This document shows positions 9,367 to 18,212 of a stretch of DNA of 64,000 nt, one piece after another (position 1 is the stretch's first letter; every line of letters starts with the position of its first letter). The position numbers and the translations under genes were made by a program. The stretch comes from Roseihalotalea indica (GTDB taxonomy: Bacteria > Bacteroidota > Bacteroidia > Cytophagales > Cyclobacteriaceae), in contig NZ_JAINFL010000001.1 in the NCBI RefSeq assembly GCF_022458895.1, forward strand, positions 248,001 through 312,000, written 5' to 3'. The notes beneath the pieces are model-generated. The model worked only from the letters and a program-made list of their open reading frames with translations. It did no database searches and was not told the DNA's origin.

Positions 9367-10509
9367 TTAAAACGCTTCGGAGATATTAATATAAAAGTTA
9401 TTAGTAGACTGACCCACGGCGAAGTCTACTCGTATATTTAAGTTCTCTTCAGGGATAAGGGCATAGCGCAATCCGGCACCTACTGATGGTTTAAGATCAG
9501 GTACGGAAAAACCGTCCAGGTGCTTGGCTACATCTCCGACGCCTACAAACCCTACCACACCTAGCTTCTCCCAGATATGCCAGCGATATTCTGCCTGCCC
9601 GGCCAGTAGGTGGTTATCACGGTAACGGCCTTCGTAGTAGCCTCGCATAATCATATCTCCTCCTAGCGCAGCCAACTCAATAAATGGAGTGTCACCGTAA
9701 CTGAAATATCCGTACAGCTGTACGGCAAGAATATCATTACGATGCGCAAGAGGCTGCCAATAGTGACGTATATCCAGTTCGCCCACCGCATAATTAAAAT
9801 CACTTCCAAATGCTTTTCGGTGAAATCGCTGCCGAAACTCGGCCAGGGTTCCCGAGGTGGTGCTCATGGCATTGTTTCGGTTATCATAGATAAGCCCCAT
9901 ATCAATTCCCACTGACTGATAAGAGGCCGCCCCTTCCAGATCTCCCTGATCCAGCAGCCCGTCGGGAATCAATTCTATGTTATAGGTGGCTCGATACCGG
10001 AAACCCAAGCCGGCGTATAATTGCTGGATAATGCGGCGATAAGAGAGGTGCTCTACACCAAAAGTCGTATAGGAGAAGAGCTCTTCATTGCCGGCCGGAG
10101 TATTGTTTCCAATACCGTAATAAAACTGGGGAAATTGCCGGTAGGTTAATTCACCACGGTGGATAAACCGTTCTCCTGGAGAGAATATAGTATATTCAGG
10201 CGAGCTAAGAATCTGGTTATTTAACGTATAGCGCAATGCAAATTCCACGATGGAAGTACGGGTAGAATCGTAAGAAGATGGGAACAGGAGACTGCCTCCC
10301 ACTCCGAATTGCCAACTGGTTTCCGGGGAATAAGCTACTACCGGAGCCACCACCCACTTTAAAGGAGGCTTTTCCGGAGATCGTTGAATTTCGCCAGAAA
10401 ACAGGTCAATAACTCTGTCAGCCAGATCAAATAATGCTTCCTGAGCGTAGGAAGAAGTTGTCCAGCACAAAAAAATAATGGCAAGTGTCCACTGCTTGTT
10501 CCAAATCAT
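9367..10509 (-). CDS. BamA/TamA-type (Omp85) outer-membrane beta-barrel protein
   Basis: A 380-residue exported protein with signal peptide MIWNKQWTLAIIFLCWTTSSYAQ. The mature part is a barrel resembling the C-terminal half of Omp85 surface antigens. It has alternating aromatic strands, the lid-loop-like motif GGDMIMRGYYEGRYRD (compare the VRGF/Y motif of BamA and TamA) and a terminal aromatic residue (ISEAF). There are no POTRA repeats, so it is not a complete assembly factor. It lies 38 bases downstream of the AsmA-like gene and probably shares its transcript. Role unknown; an export or lipid-related partner of the AsmA protein is a guess from context. Confidence 0.75.
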   Translation of the reverse strand: MIWNKQWTLAIIFLCWTTSSYAQEALFDLADRVIDLFSGEIQRSPEKPPLKWVVAPVVAYSPETSWQFGVGGSLLFPSSYDSTRTSIVEFALRYTLNNQILSSPEYTIFSPGERFIHRGELTYRQFPQFYYGIGNNTPAGNEELFSYTTFGVEHLSYRRIIQQLYAGLGFRYRATYNIELIPDGLLDQGDLEGAASYQSVGIDMGLIYDNRNNAMSTTSGTLAEFRQRFHRKAFGSDFNYAVGELDIRHYWQPLAHRNDILAVQLYGYFSYGDTPFIELAALGGDMIMRGYYEGRYRDNHLLAGQAEYRWHIWEKLGVVGFVGVGDVAKHLDGFSVPDLKPSVGAGLRYALIPEENLNIRVDFAVGQSTNNFYINISEAF

Positions 10510-10547
10510 CAGGTAAATAACTGCCTTTTCTCTGTTTTGTGAGAAAA

Positions 10548-13175
10548 TTAAGGGCGATTTTGTGGGGATGGTTCAAAATCCAGATATTCATCACTAAGTT
10601 CTACTTCATAAGAGTGTGCTTTGCGTTTGTTCTTCAATACCTGTTTTAACTCTTGCTTTTCTTCAACCAGGTTTTCTTTTAATTGTGCTTTCGCGGCGGG
10701 AAGGTCGTACGAGATTTTATAATCATCTACCGTACCCTGTGCTTTTAAGAAAAGCTTCATGGGGGCAGCATCGTCTTGAGCAATCTCACCAAAATCCTTT
10801 TTACGGCGAGCTACCCGCTCTCGGGCAGTAGCTGATCGCAGGTGAATGCTTCGCATGGGTACCTCAAAGCGGTAATCAATATGATTGTTAAAGGTATGCG
10901 TTCCTCCTATCTGTATGTCAGACAGGTTGCTATGTACCAGCATTGTAGGAATATAGATTTCTTGATTACGGATGCGAATGTAATTTTGAATATCGTCAAA
11001 CCGAAGGTGATCTAGCTGAGCTTCATCCACGTAAGGGGCAATTCTCTGCATGGGTTCAAAGCTATTCAGCTGCCCCTTTCGAATGGTAGCATAGGTCTCG
11101 GAAGATAATGATGGATACTGAACACTTAGGTTGCGATTTAGGTTTAGCCGCCAGTCTGAAGTAGCATCCACTTCCCCCTTCAGATGCTGAGCCGTTAGAA
11201 AATCCTGCTGGAAATTTTCAAAGATATAAAAAACACTATCTACATGCATTCCGTCCAGGCGGGTTTTACCCTCAGCACGGATGGTTTCATGCTGGGCGTT
11301 CACAAAGGCTGAGGCATATGCCTGCCCTCCGGCAGTGTGCACCGAAAGGTTGCGAATACGTACTCGTTGCTCCTGCACGCTAAGTTTGCTCTGAAGGTTA
11401 CGGCCTCGGAACCGACGAAACTTAAGCCGCTGTACATCACACTCAAAGTTTAAAGCCAGTCGGGGGCTAATCTCTAAACGGTACGGTTGTTTTTCGGTAA
11501 TCATTTGCCAATCCTGGGCTGTATTTCGGGCCATATTTTCCGAACTCAATGCCGTACTCAGGTTACCCGACAGAAGCTCATCCAGATCTATAAAATCAGA
11601 GCGAAGCGAAGCGTCAATCTGTATGGGGTGGGTTTGAGTAAGAGCGTAGGCAATAGCATTCCGGAATTGCCCTTTCAAGGAAAAATGGCTGTGCCCCACA
11701 TATCCTGATAAGCGCTGAATAGTAAGGTTGTTATCTTTTACCTGAAATGCGCCCGAAAGCTGTTGAAAAGGCAAATGACTTCTCTGAAGGGCAAAAGAAA
11801 TATCGTTTACAGCAATAGTACCACTACTTTTTGTCTGGCGACGACGGCGGAGCTCACTGCTCTTAAGGTCGCTAATCTTCCCCTGAAGAAATACATCGGC
11901 GGTTATCATACCCTGCGCCCACTGAAGTTGCGGAAGGGGATAAAAAGCCAGAAATGATTGCATGCTGAAAGAACCTTGAAACGTCGTCTCCAGATATAAG
12001 TCTCGGAAGTTACGCAGCAGTAAGTCACCCGAAAGTTGTTCTCCGTCTAGTGTGGCTTTGATATTTTTCAGGCTTAACTCTGCTGTACGAGAGGTTCGTT
12101 CCGTTCCATTAGTAAAAGAACCGTTTAGTTGAATGTTTTCTAACTTCTGTTGATACTCAGGGTGAAAAAAAGAGGCGTGCTGACTACCGAACAAAAATTG
12201 TACGGCTGGTTGATCAGCCGGGCCATGTATGCTGCCTTTCAGATATACGTCGCCTGTAGTGCGGTAATAATGCCAGGGACGAGCCAGCGAGGCTGGCAAC
12301 ACACTTAGTAATGTAGCAATATTGGATTGAGAGGCTTCTACCTTTAAATCTAGCACTGTTTCTCCCGCATGATCAATCAGACCGTTTATATTTAGTTGAG
12401 TATCGTGCAAACCCACTGCGGCTGAGGCAATGGCCAGTTGCTGCCGATCATTGTAATACAGCAGCTGCGTATTCACAGATAGAGGTTGTTCTACAAAGTA
12501 GCGGTCTTCTCCCACTTCAATATATTGACTCTCAAGTGCCCCATTAACGGCAATAGTGTATTCTTCCCCCACTACATTCAACGAAGCAGCAACCTGATGG
12601 GCATTGGCCAGAACATGCTGATTACGGGAAATATCTCGGTAACGAACCTGAATATTATTCAGATGAACCTGTTCTAGTTGAAAATGTAAAGGGTTTTTCT
12701 GAAGAGAAGATACATCTTCTGACGTGGATTGTTTCCGGAAAATATGATAGTTAGGATTTCGCTGTGCATCGAGTAACAAGTTTACTCGACCATTAGAAAG
12801 GACAATCTTTTCTACTTCATAGGTGCCCTGAAGTAGGGAAAGCAAGTTAAAGGAGAAATCCATGCGCCCGATGTCGGCCAGAGGAAACTCTAAAGATTGC
12901 GTGGAACCAATATGCCCCGGTATCTTGATCTGCTCAAACGAAACTGCAATATCAGGAAAGGTGCGCCAGGCCGAAACAGTAATGTGCTTCACCTGCACCG
13001 GTGTAGCAATATACTGATTGAGCTCCCGAACAAGGCGGTCCACAATCTGATCCTGATACACATATGTAATTCCTACCAGAGCAGCACTCACCAGCGTAAT
13101 AGCTGCCGCAATCCATACAATAACTTTCTTGAGCAAAAGGCAAATCTTTTCTACTGAACGAGTAAAGAAGGTCAA
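10548..13175 (-). CDS. AsmA-like envelope protein
   Basis: An 875-residue protein with an N-terminal membrane anchor (about residues 15-38, KKVIVWIAAAITLVSAALVG) and a very long beta-rich periplasmic body. The start, with DRLVRELNQYIATPVQVKHI and HITVSAWRTFPDIAVSFEQI, matches the AsmA family N-terminus. The last part (residues about 640-760) looks like the AsmA C-terminal domain. AsmA-like proteins are thought to bridge membranes and move phospholipids to the outer membrane. The C-terminal tail is charged (KKDFGEIAQDDAAP, then Lys/Glu-rich), which suggests a soluble extension. Transcribed with the downstream barrel gene. Confidence 0.82.
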   Translation of the reverse strand: MTFFTRSVEKICLLLKKVIVWIAAAITLVSAALVGITYVYQDQIVDRLVRELNQYIATPVQVKHITVSAWRTFPDIAVSFEQIKIPGHIGSTQSLEFPLADIGRMDFSFNLLSLLQGTYEVEKIVLSNGRVNLLLDAQRNPNYHIFRKQSTSEDVSSLQKNPLHFQLEQVHLNNIQVRYRDISRNQHVLANAHQVAASLNVVGEEYTIAVNGALESQYIEVGEDRYFVEQPLSVNTQLLYYNDRQQLAIASAAVGLHDTQLNINGLIDHAGETVLDLKVEASQSNIATLLSVLPASLARPWHYYRTTGDVYLKGSIHGPADQPAVQFLFGSQHASFFHPEYQQKLENIQLNGSFTNGTERTSRTAELSLKNIKATLDGEQLSGDLLLRNFRDLYLETTFQGSFSMQSFLAFYPLPQLQWAQGMITADVFLQGKISDLKSSELRRRRQTKSSGTIAVNDISFALQRSHLPFQQLSGAFQVKDNNLTIQRLSGYVGHSHFSLKGQFRNAIAYALTQTHPIQIDASLRSDFIDLDELLSGNLSTALSSENMARNTAQDWQMITEKQPYRLEISPRLALNFECDVQRLKFRRFRGRNLQSKLSVQEQRVRIRNLSVHTAGGQAYASAFVNAQHETIRAEGKTRLDGMHVDSVFYIFENFQQDFLTAQHLKGEVDATSDWRLNLNRNLSVQYPSLSSETYATIRKGQLNSFEPMQRIAPYVDEAQLDHLRFDDIQNYIRIRNQEIYIPTMLVHSNLSDIQIGGTHTFNNHIDYRFEVPMRSIHLRSATARERVARRKKDFGEIAQDDAAPMKLFLKAQGTVDDYKISYDLPAAKAQLKENLVEEKQELKQVLKNKRKAHSYEVELSDEYLDFEPSPQNRP

Positions 13176-13272
13176 ATATGATACCCTGCCTGCTTGAATT
13201 TAAATGCAACTGTAAGCTAAAAGGTACGTAGGAGGCACATTAGCTAGAAAGAAAAATTTTTTTAGCCAGACA

Positions 13273-13303
13273 TTGGCAATTGTATGCAAGAGTGTTACCT
13301 TTG
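13273..13303 (+). promoter_or_regulatory. Bacteroidota-type promoter of tRNA-Val
   Basis: TTG at 13273-13275, a 20-base spacer, then TACCTTTG at 13296-13303. This matches the Bacteroidota housekeeping sigma consensus TTG-N19/20-TAnnTTTG exactly at the -7 element. The expected start point is about 7 bases downstream, leaving a leader of about ten bases before the tRNA. Confidence 0.7.
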
Positions 13304-13319
13304 CCAAACATTTCACCAA

Positions 13320-13397
13320 GGGTTCTTAGCTCAGTTGGTTTAGAGCACCTGCCTTACAAGCAGGGGGTCGTAGGTTCGAATCCTACAGGACCCACCA
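13320..13397 (+). tRNA. tRNA-Val (anticodon UAC)
   Basis: A full cloverleaf can be drawn. The acceptor stem GGGTTCT/AGGACCC includes one G-U pair. The D stem is GCTC/GAGC, the anticodon stem CCTGC/GCAGG with loop CTTACAA (anticodon TAC at 13355-13357), and the T arm GTAGG-TTCGAAT-CCTAC. The discriminator A is at 13394 and CCA is encoded at 13395-13397. A promoter lies just upstream and a terminator hairpin just downstream, so it is a single-gene transcript. Confidence 0.96.
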
Positions 13398-13428
13398 AAA
13401 AGTCAGTTATTAATAACTGGCTTTTTTT
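13398..13428 (+). terminator. Rho-independent terminator of tRNA-Val
   Basis: AGTCAGTTAT (13401-13410) and ATAACTGGCT (13413-13422) form a ten-pair stem with one G-U pair. An A run lies before the stem and seven T residues overlap and follow it. The position directly after the tRNA 3' end fits termination of the tRNA transcript. Confidence 0.75.
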
Positions 13429-13488
13429 ATGCTCGGATAGCGAGTCTAGATACTATATGACTTATTAAAGTAGATGCTATGCGAAATC

Positions 13489-13788
13489 TCAAATCTCTAT
13501 ATCCAATAAAAAAGAACTTAAACACTTTCCGTGCTTATCCAAAGCCGTAGAGCGGGTGACGCCACCATCTAGCGCCTCATACAGCACAAAATTGAGTGCA
13601 CCAAGTTGGGGCAGTTCGTAACGAACTACTTCGCCTTGCACGATCGCCCCGAACCACTGCTTTACTTTTTCTGCCGTAACTTTTTCTTTAAGCATTATGA
13701 AATGGGCCGGATCGTAAGCGATCAGCGAAATATTGCTAATGTTCCCTTTGTCCCCAGTGCGTGAATGAGCGATTTCCCAAAGTTTCAT
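13489..13788 (-). CDS. AtuA C-terminal-type small partner protein
   Basis: A 99-residue protein corresponding to the small ferredoxin-fold-like domain fused to the C-terminus of AtuA in other bacteria (MKLWEIAHSRTGDKGNISN at the start, then FVLYEALDGGVTRS). Here it is a separate gene starting three bases after the stop of the AtuA-family gene, so the two products very likely form one complex. The conserved HSRTGDKG segment is present. No chemistry is firmly established for the family beyond genetic links to acyclic terpene catabolism in Pseudomonas (Atu pathway). It is the last gene of the minus-strand arm. Confidence 0.85.
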   Translation of the reverse strand: MKLWEIAHSRTGDKGNISNISLIAYDPAHFIMLKEKVTAEKVKQWFGAIVQGEVVRYELPQLGALNFVLYEALDGGVTRSTALDKHGKCLSSFLLDIEI

Positions 13789-13791
13789 AGG

Positions 13792-15147
13792 CTATTGGAT
13801 TTGCTGATAAATTACGTTTGTTGAGATAGCAGCTTTAGGCACCAGGATAGATGCCACTGAAATAACTTCCTCTACCAGTTTAGTAGCTCCGCCACCTCCC
13901 GCCGGGCCATTGGTATAGAGTGCTTCTACTTCATTGGCTATTTTCTGAGCGTCTGCTCGATTCTGAGTTCTTCCGGCAACCCGTAGCCTTACCTCGGACA
14001 CTTCAACTGTGGAAGAGGTTTGAAGAGGGGAAACAGAGTTAATACCAATCAGATCAAAGCGAAGGTCTTCGGCATCGATTTGCTGCATTTCCAGCCTTCT
14101 TCTCACTACCTCGGCAGCTAGCCTGACTCTTTCTACACAATTAGGACCGCCATAACTGATTTCGCCTCCTCCGAAGTAACCATTCTGATAGCCCACGCTT
14201 ACTTTATAAGTATTAGTGGCGGTGGTCCCGGTGGCACCCTGAAAGGCTACTTTATTTTTACCAGCATCACTAAACATCACTCTTGAAAAATCAGCTACAC
14301 AGTCGGGTGTTAGGTAGCGGGCTGGGTCGTGAATTTCGTATAGCAGTTGCTCGGTGCAGGTAGCGGGGCTGATGAGACCACCAGTGCCCTCCACTTTGGA
14401 GATGAAGCCTTCACCGCTGGCATCTACCTCCGCATACGGAAAGCCCAGATCCCAGAGGTCTGGCACATCTTTCTTGTCCGGATCAGCAAAATAACCCCCG
14501 CTGATCTGACCAGCACATTCCAGCAGATGGCCGAGTAAAGTGCCCTTGCCCAGCTTGTCATAATCTGTGAATGACCAGTTGAATTCGTATATCAGGGGGG
14601 CCAGGAACAGAGCCGGGTCGGCTACCCGACCAGTGATGATGATATCCGCGCCTTCATCCAAAGCTTGCACAATGGGTTGAATGCCCAGATAGGCATTGGC
14701 GGAGAGAATCTTGCCAGAAAGTGAGGAAAGTGGCTCTCCGGTTTCCAGAATAGGGTAGTCCAGGTATTGGTCGATGGCAGGAAAAATATCATCGCCTAAC
14801 ACTGCCGCGATTTTCATTCCTGTAAGGCCCAGGTCGGTAGCCATGTTGCCAACTACCTGCATGGCACTTTCCGGATTGGCCGCCCCCATGTTGGTTATGA
14901 CCTTTGCTTTATTCTTGTAAGCCAAAGGCAGTACTTTTTCCATGCGATATTCCAGCAGTGGATTATACCCTCGGGAAGTGTCACGCTGTTTTTCCTTTTG
15001 GGCCAGTGCAATGGTGCGCTCAGCCAGACACTCGAAGCCGATATAATCCAGCTTCCCATATTCCAGCAAGGTTAAAGCCGGTTCCAGTCGGTCTCCCCCG
15101 TAACCAGCTCCGCTACCGATTCTGATTTTTTTTGTAACGTTTACCAT
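13792..15147 (-). CDS. AtuA-family (DUF1446) catabolic protein
   Basis: A 451-residue protein of the DUF1446/AtuA family. Hallmarks are the N-terminal KIRIGSGAGYGGDRLEPAL, the GADIIITGRVADPALFLAPL motif near residue 167, an ECAGQISGGYF segment near 212, and a Gly-rich tail (NGPAGGGGATK). In Pseudomonas, AtuA belongs to the citronellol/geraniol pathway, but the family is much wider and the reaction here is unknown. Its start overlaps the end of the transporter gene by seven bases, and the small AtuA-C partner follows after three bases. This tight coupling suggests it acts on the compound brought in by the transporter (inference). Confidence 0.87.
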   Translation of the reverse strand: MVNVTKKIRIGSGAGYGGDRLEPALTLLEYGKLDYIGFECLAERTIALAQKEKQRDTSRGYNPLLEYRMEKVLPLAYKNKAKVITNMGAANPESAMQVVGNMATDLGLTGMKIAAVLGDDIFPAIDQYLDYPILETGEPLSSLSGKILSANAYLGIQPIVQALDEGADIIITGRVADPALFLAPLIYEFNWSFTDYDKLGKGTLLGHLLECAGQISGGYFADPDKKDVPDLWDLGFPYAEVDASGEGFISKVEGTGGLISPATCTEQLLYEIHDPARYLTPDCVADFSRVMFSDAGKNKVAFQGATGTTATNTYKVSVGYQNGYFGGGEISYGGPNCVERVRLAAEVVRRRLEMQQIDAEDLRFDLIGINSVSPLQTSSTVEVSEVRLRVAGRTQNRADAQKIANEVEALYTNGPAGGGGATKLVEEVISVASILVPKAAISTNVIYQQIQ

Positions 15148-16436
15148 GATATTGCACCGATTAGTAGTGAAACCAACAGAATGATGAGGGTGATCAGGAA
15201 AGCGTAGGGAATTGTTTTTCGCTGATGATCGCCCAGATCCACTCCGGTCAGCCCGATCAGTAAAAAGGTGGCCCCGGTCAACGGACTAACCGGAAAGCCG
15301 GTCGTCATTTGCCCGAGGATCGCCGCCCGCCCCACCTCAATGGCTTCGCCCTGAAAATGCGTGGCAGTCGTAGCCAGTAGCGGCAGTATGCCGAAGTAAA
15401 AAGAATCGGGGTCAAACAGTAAACTGGCCGGCATGGAGAGCAAGCCGGTGATCAATGCCAAATGATTCCCTACTGGGGTAGGAATGTAGTTTACTGCGGC
15501 AGCAGCCATGGCATCAATCATGCCTGAACCTTTGAGAATACCCGTAAAACAACCTGCGGCAAAAAGGATACTAGCCATCAAAAGGGCAGCTTTCGCATGC
15601 GCATTGACCCGCTCGCCCTGCATTTTTAGATTAGGGTAGGTCACACTAATAGCGATGGCAAAGGCGATCATGAAGATGACATGAGGCGGAGCAAAGCCCG
15701 AGACTAACGCGGCTACCGAAATCAGAATGAGTGCCATATTGAACCAAAATAACCTTGGCCTTTCTAAGGAGTTAGTTTCTTCATCACCTGTTTTCTGGTG
15801 CTCAAGTTGCGGAATGTCGGTAAGGTTCGCTTGACTTCTGGCTTTCTTTCCCATAAAGTAAGCCAGCACCAGTACGGTTACCAAACCTACCACTACGGGA
15901 ATCAGCAACGGATTGAAAAGCTCAGTGACGGGTACTTCCAGGGCAGAAGCCGCCCTCAGCGTAGGACCGCCCCAGGGCAGTATGTTCATGGTGCCAGCCG
16001 CCAAAGCCACCACGGTTGCCAGCGTGGTGCGTGGTATATGAAGCGCATCGTAAAGGGGCAGAAGCGCCGGAACGGTTACCAGAAATGTGACAGCACCGGA
16101 ACCATCCAGATGCACAATCATAGCCAGTAGAGCAGTGGCTACGGCTACGCGGGCCGGATCATTTCCGGCAGCCTTCACCAGTCGGTGGATAATGGGGCGA
16201 AAGGTTCCGGCATCCGTCAGAATACCAAAGAAAAGAATGGCAAAGATAAACATTACTCCGGTGGTGGAGATTGCTTGAATGCCCTCAGTTATAAACGTAA
16301 AGATCTCGGTAGTAAAGCCTCCCAACAGTGCCGTGATTACCGGAACGACGATCAGTGCCACTACCGGAGAAGCCTTCCTGGTCATCACCAGAAAGAGGAG
16401 CAGGGCAATCGTTAAAATTCCGAGGAGGGCGAGCAT
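15141..16436 (-). CDS. CitMHS-family citrate/carboxylate transporter
   Basis: A 431-residue polytopic inner-membrane protein with about 11-12 hydrophobic segments. The N-terminal LLGILTIALLLFLVMTRK, the HLDGSGAVTFLVTVPALLPLY helix and the LPWGGPTLRAASAL loop are characteristic of CitMHS transporters, which move metal-citrate complexes with protons. The second half has the matching DPDSFYFGILPLL and SPLTGATFLLIGLTGVDLG motifs, reflecting the internal repeat. The substrate here may be another hydroxy- or tricarboxylate. Translation is coupled to the AtuA-family gene through a 7-base overlap, and the gene lies 25 bases after the Nudix regulator. Confidence 0.88.
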   Translation of the reverse strand: MLALLGILTIALLLFLVMTRKASPVVALIVVPVITALLGGFTTEIFTFITEGIQAISTTGVMFIFAILFFGILTDAGTFRPIIHRLVKAAGNDPARVAVATALLAMIVHLDGSGAVTFLVTVPALLPLYDALHIPRTTLATVVALAAGTMNILPWGGPTLRAASALEVPVTELFNPLLIPVVVGLVTVLVLAYFMGKKARSQANLTDIPQLEHQKTGDEETNSLERPRLFWFNMALILISVAALVSGFAPPHVIFMIAFAIAISVTYPNLKMQGERVNAHAKAALLMASILFAAGCFTGILKGSGMIDAMAAAAVNYIPTPVGNHLALITGLLSMPASLLFDPDSFYFGILPLLATTATHFQGEAIEVGRAAILGQMTTGFPVSPLTGATFLLIGLTGVDLGDHQRKTIPYAFLITLIILLVSLLIGAISW

Positions 16437-16461
16437 GGGTTAGGATTTGGGAATTAGGTTT

Positions 16462-17220
16462 CTAGAGAAAGGATAAATTTCCTTCTTTCAGTTTGGCTTC
16501 GTACTCGGCTTTGTTGAAACGGTACAGGTAAGGTGCTTTGTGCGCTCCGCCTCGTTTGCGCTCTTTCAGTCGTTCCAGAATGCCCAGGCCGGTCATCTTC
16601 TTATAAAAATTGCGAGGATCCAGCGGTTTGCCTAGCATAGTTTCGTATAGCCGCTGAAGTTCGGGCATGGTAAATTTATCAGGCAGCAGATTGTATCCGA
16701 TAGGTTGCAGGCTGAGTTCTACCCGCAAGGCTTTCAGTGCCTGATCAATGATGTGATTGTGATCGAAGAGCAGCCGGGGAACTTCCTCAATATTCCACCA
16801 TCGGCACTCATCAGTGTACTGATCGGGATTGGGAGAGACTTTGGAGTAATCTACTAGGGCATAATAGCCCACCGAAATAGCCCGCTCGTACCACAACCCA
16901 GGGTCAACGACGTGTTTTAGCTTCTCCCGAATTTCCGATAAATCATACCGGGGCAGCTCACCAAATACATGAAACTGTTGCAGGAAGATCTGATCTAGGC
17001 AGGTGCGTTCTTTCAGTACCCGATAGGCGGCATCATCCAACGACTCGGTTTGGTAAATTGGCCCGCCAGGTAAGCTCCACTCCTGGGTGTCTTTCCACCG
17101 TAACAGCAAAACCCGTAGCTGTCCCGCATGAAAGCCCAGAATGATACAATCCAGCGTCAGCTGCGGTATCAGGGGAGTTTCGGTATCAGTGGTTTTGAGA
17201 TGATTCTCCTTTTTAAGCAT
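16462..17220 (-). CDS. NrtR-type transcriptional regulator (Nudix domain plus winged helix)
   Basis: From the ATG at 17220 the product is about 252 residues. An N-terminal Nudix fold (LDCIILGFHAGQLRVLLLRW, then WSLPGGPIY) precedes a C-terminal winged-helix region (KFTMPELQRLYETMLGKPLDPRNFYKKM). The Nudix box is degenerate: the REUXEE helix reads RVLKERTCL, so it should bind rather than hydrolyse its effector, as in NrtR/AraR-like repressors. A longer frame to 17295 is open, but it would run through the palindrome and end 5 bases from the divergent esterase start, so the inner ATG is preferred. As first gene of the transporter/AtuA operon it is probably the local regulator. Confidence 0.82.
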   Translation of the reverse strand: MLKKENHLKTTDTETPLIPQLTLDCIILGFHAGQLRVLLLRWKDTQEWSLPGGPIYQTESLDDAAYRVLKERTCLDQIFLQQFHVFGELPRYDLSEIREKLKHVVDPGLWYERAISVGYYALVDYSKVSPNPDQYTDECRWWNIEEVPRLLFDHNHIIDQALKALRVELSLQPIGYNLLPDKFTMPELQRLYETMLGKPLDPRNFYKKMTGLGILERLKERKRGGAHKAPYLYRFNKAEYEAKLKEGNLSFL

Positions 17221-17278
17221 GCCCCAAGATAAATTTTCTATTGCGTACTTTTGACATATTGAGAAGTAATTTATATCA

Positions 17279-17297
17279 TTATGTAAAAAATACATAA
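17279..17297. promoter_or_regulatory. Palindrome, candidate operator between divergent arms
   Basis: TTATGTA (17279-17285), five A residues, then TACATAA (17291-17297) is a perfect 7+7 inverted repeat. It lies three bases before the esterase start at 17301 and about 60 bases upstream of the preferred regulator start. The size and AT-rich symmetry suit a dimeric winged-helix regulator, and the adjacent NrtR-type gene is the natural candidate. Binding is inferred. Confidence 0.45.
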
Positions 17298-17300
17298 TAG

Positions 17301-18173
17301 ATGAAGGGCTTTCTGCTGCTCCTGAGTATTTTCCTAATTCAAACGATATCTGCTTTCGGAGCGACGGTAGATACGCTTACCATTTTCAGCCAGGCTATGC
17401 AGAAGGACATGAAAGCGGCTGTGGTGATTCCGGATCAATACCAGCAAAGCAACCAACTTTTTCCCGTGCTCTATCTGCTGCACGGTGGGTCCGGCAGCTA
17501 TCGCGACTGGCTTTCCAAAACTCCGGATACTACGCTGTTGCATCAGCTCGCCGACCAATACAATCTCCTCATTGTCACGCCCGACGGTGGTCCGCGAAGT
17601 TATTATTTTGACAGCCCGCTGGATAAAAGCAGTCAGTACGAAACCCATATTGCCCGGGAAGTAGTGGCAACGGTAGACAATGCCTATCGCACCGTCCAGG
17701 ACCGTAAGGGGCGGGTGATTGCTGGTCTATCCATGGGTGGGCACGGTGCTTTCTTCATTGCTACTCGCCACCCGGATTTATTTAGTGCAGCCGGAAGCAT
17801 GAGCGGCGTGATGAACATCAACCCGGCTACCTGGAAAGTGCCGGAGGAATTTGCTCAGTCCCGAGTAGATCATTTCGCCAAACTGCTAGGCCCACCAGAA
17901 GACGGCCTCTACAACTACCCGGATTATACGGCGGTGGGCATGACTGATCAGATGAAAGCCAATGATGTAAAGCTGAAGTTTGACTGTGGGGTAGATGATT
18001 TTCTGATTGAAACCAGCCGGGAGCTGCACCAACTGCTTTTAGACAAACAAATCCCTCATGAATACACCGAACGGCCGGGTGAGCATACCTGGGAATATTG
18101 GGAGAATGCTTTACCGTATCATATGCTCTTTTTCCACAAAATCCTGAAAGAAAACGGTATCACTGTTCCCTAA
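17301..18173 (+). CDS. Secreted esterase, esterase-D/feruloyl-esterase-like fold
   Basis: A 290-residue alpha/beta hydrolase with signal peptide (MKGFLLLLSIFLIQTISAFG). The catalytic serine is S144 in AGLSMGGHGA. An oxyanion/HGGSGS segment is near 61, the acid is probably one of D232/D233 in CGVDD, and the histidine is H262 in GEHTWEYW. The fold matches the putative esterase family that includes S-formylglutathione hydrolase, tributyrin esterase and bacterial feruloyl esterases. With a signal peptide, a secreted or periplasmic carbohydrate- or aryl-ester role is more likely than formaldehyde detoxification. First of three consecutive esterases, divergent from the CitMHS/AtuA operon. Confidence 0.85.
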   Translation: MKGFLLLLSIFLIQTISAFGATVDTLTIFSQAMQKDMKAAVVIPDQYQQSNQLFPVLYLLHGGSGSYRDWLSKTPDTTLLHQLADQYNLLIVTPDGGPRSYYFDSPLDKSSQYETHIAREVVATVDNAYRTVQDRKGRVIAGLSMGGHGAFFIATRHPDLFSAAGSMSGVMNINPATWKVPEEFAQSRVDHFAKLLGPPEDGLYNYPDYTAVGMTDQMKANDVKLKFDCGVDDFLIETSRELHQLLLDKQIPHEYTERPGEHTWEYWENALPYHMLFFHKILKENGITVP

Positions 18174-18212
18174 ACATCATTAAAATTTTTACAATTCCAA
18201 CAACCAACACCT

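Noticed and set aside
13280..13468. Open frame on the plus strand across the tRNA-Val gene
   Set aside because: It is produced by the tRNA sequence and its terminator; the cloverleaf, promoter and terminator explain the region fully.
17221..17295. Longer N-terminus of the Nudix regulator, starting at 17295
   Set aside because: It would leave 5 bases to the divergent esterase start, run through the palindrome and add 25 residues with no conserved character.
17301..18173. S-formylglutathione hydrolase (formaldehyde detoxification) for the first esterase
   Set aside because: The protein has an export signal and no neighbouring formaldehyde genes, so a secreted esterase is the better reading.
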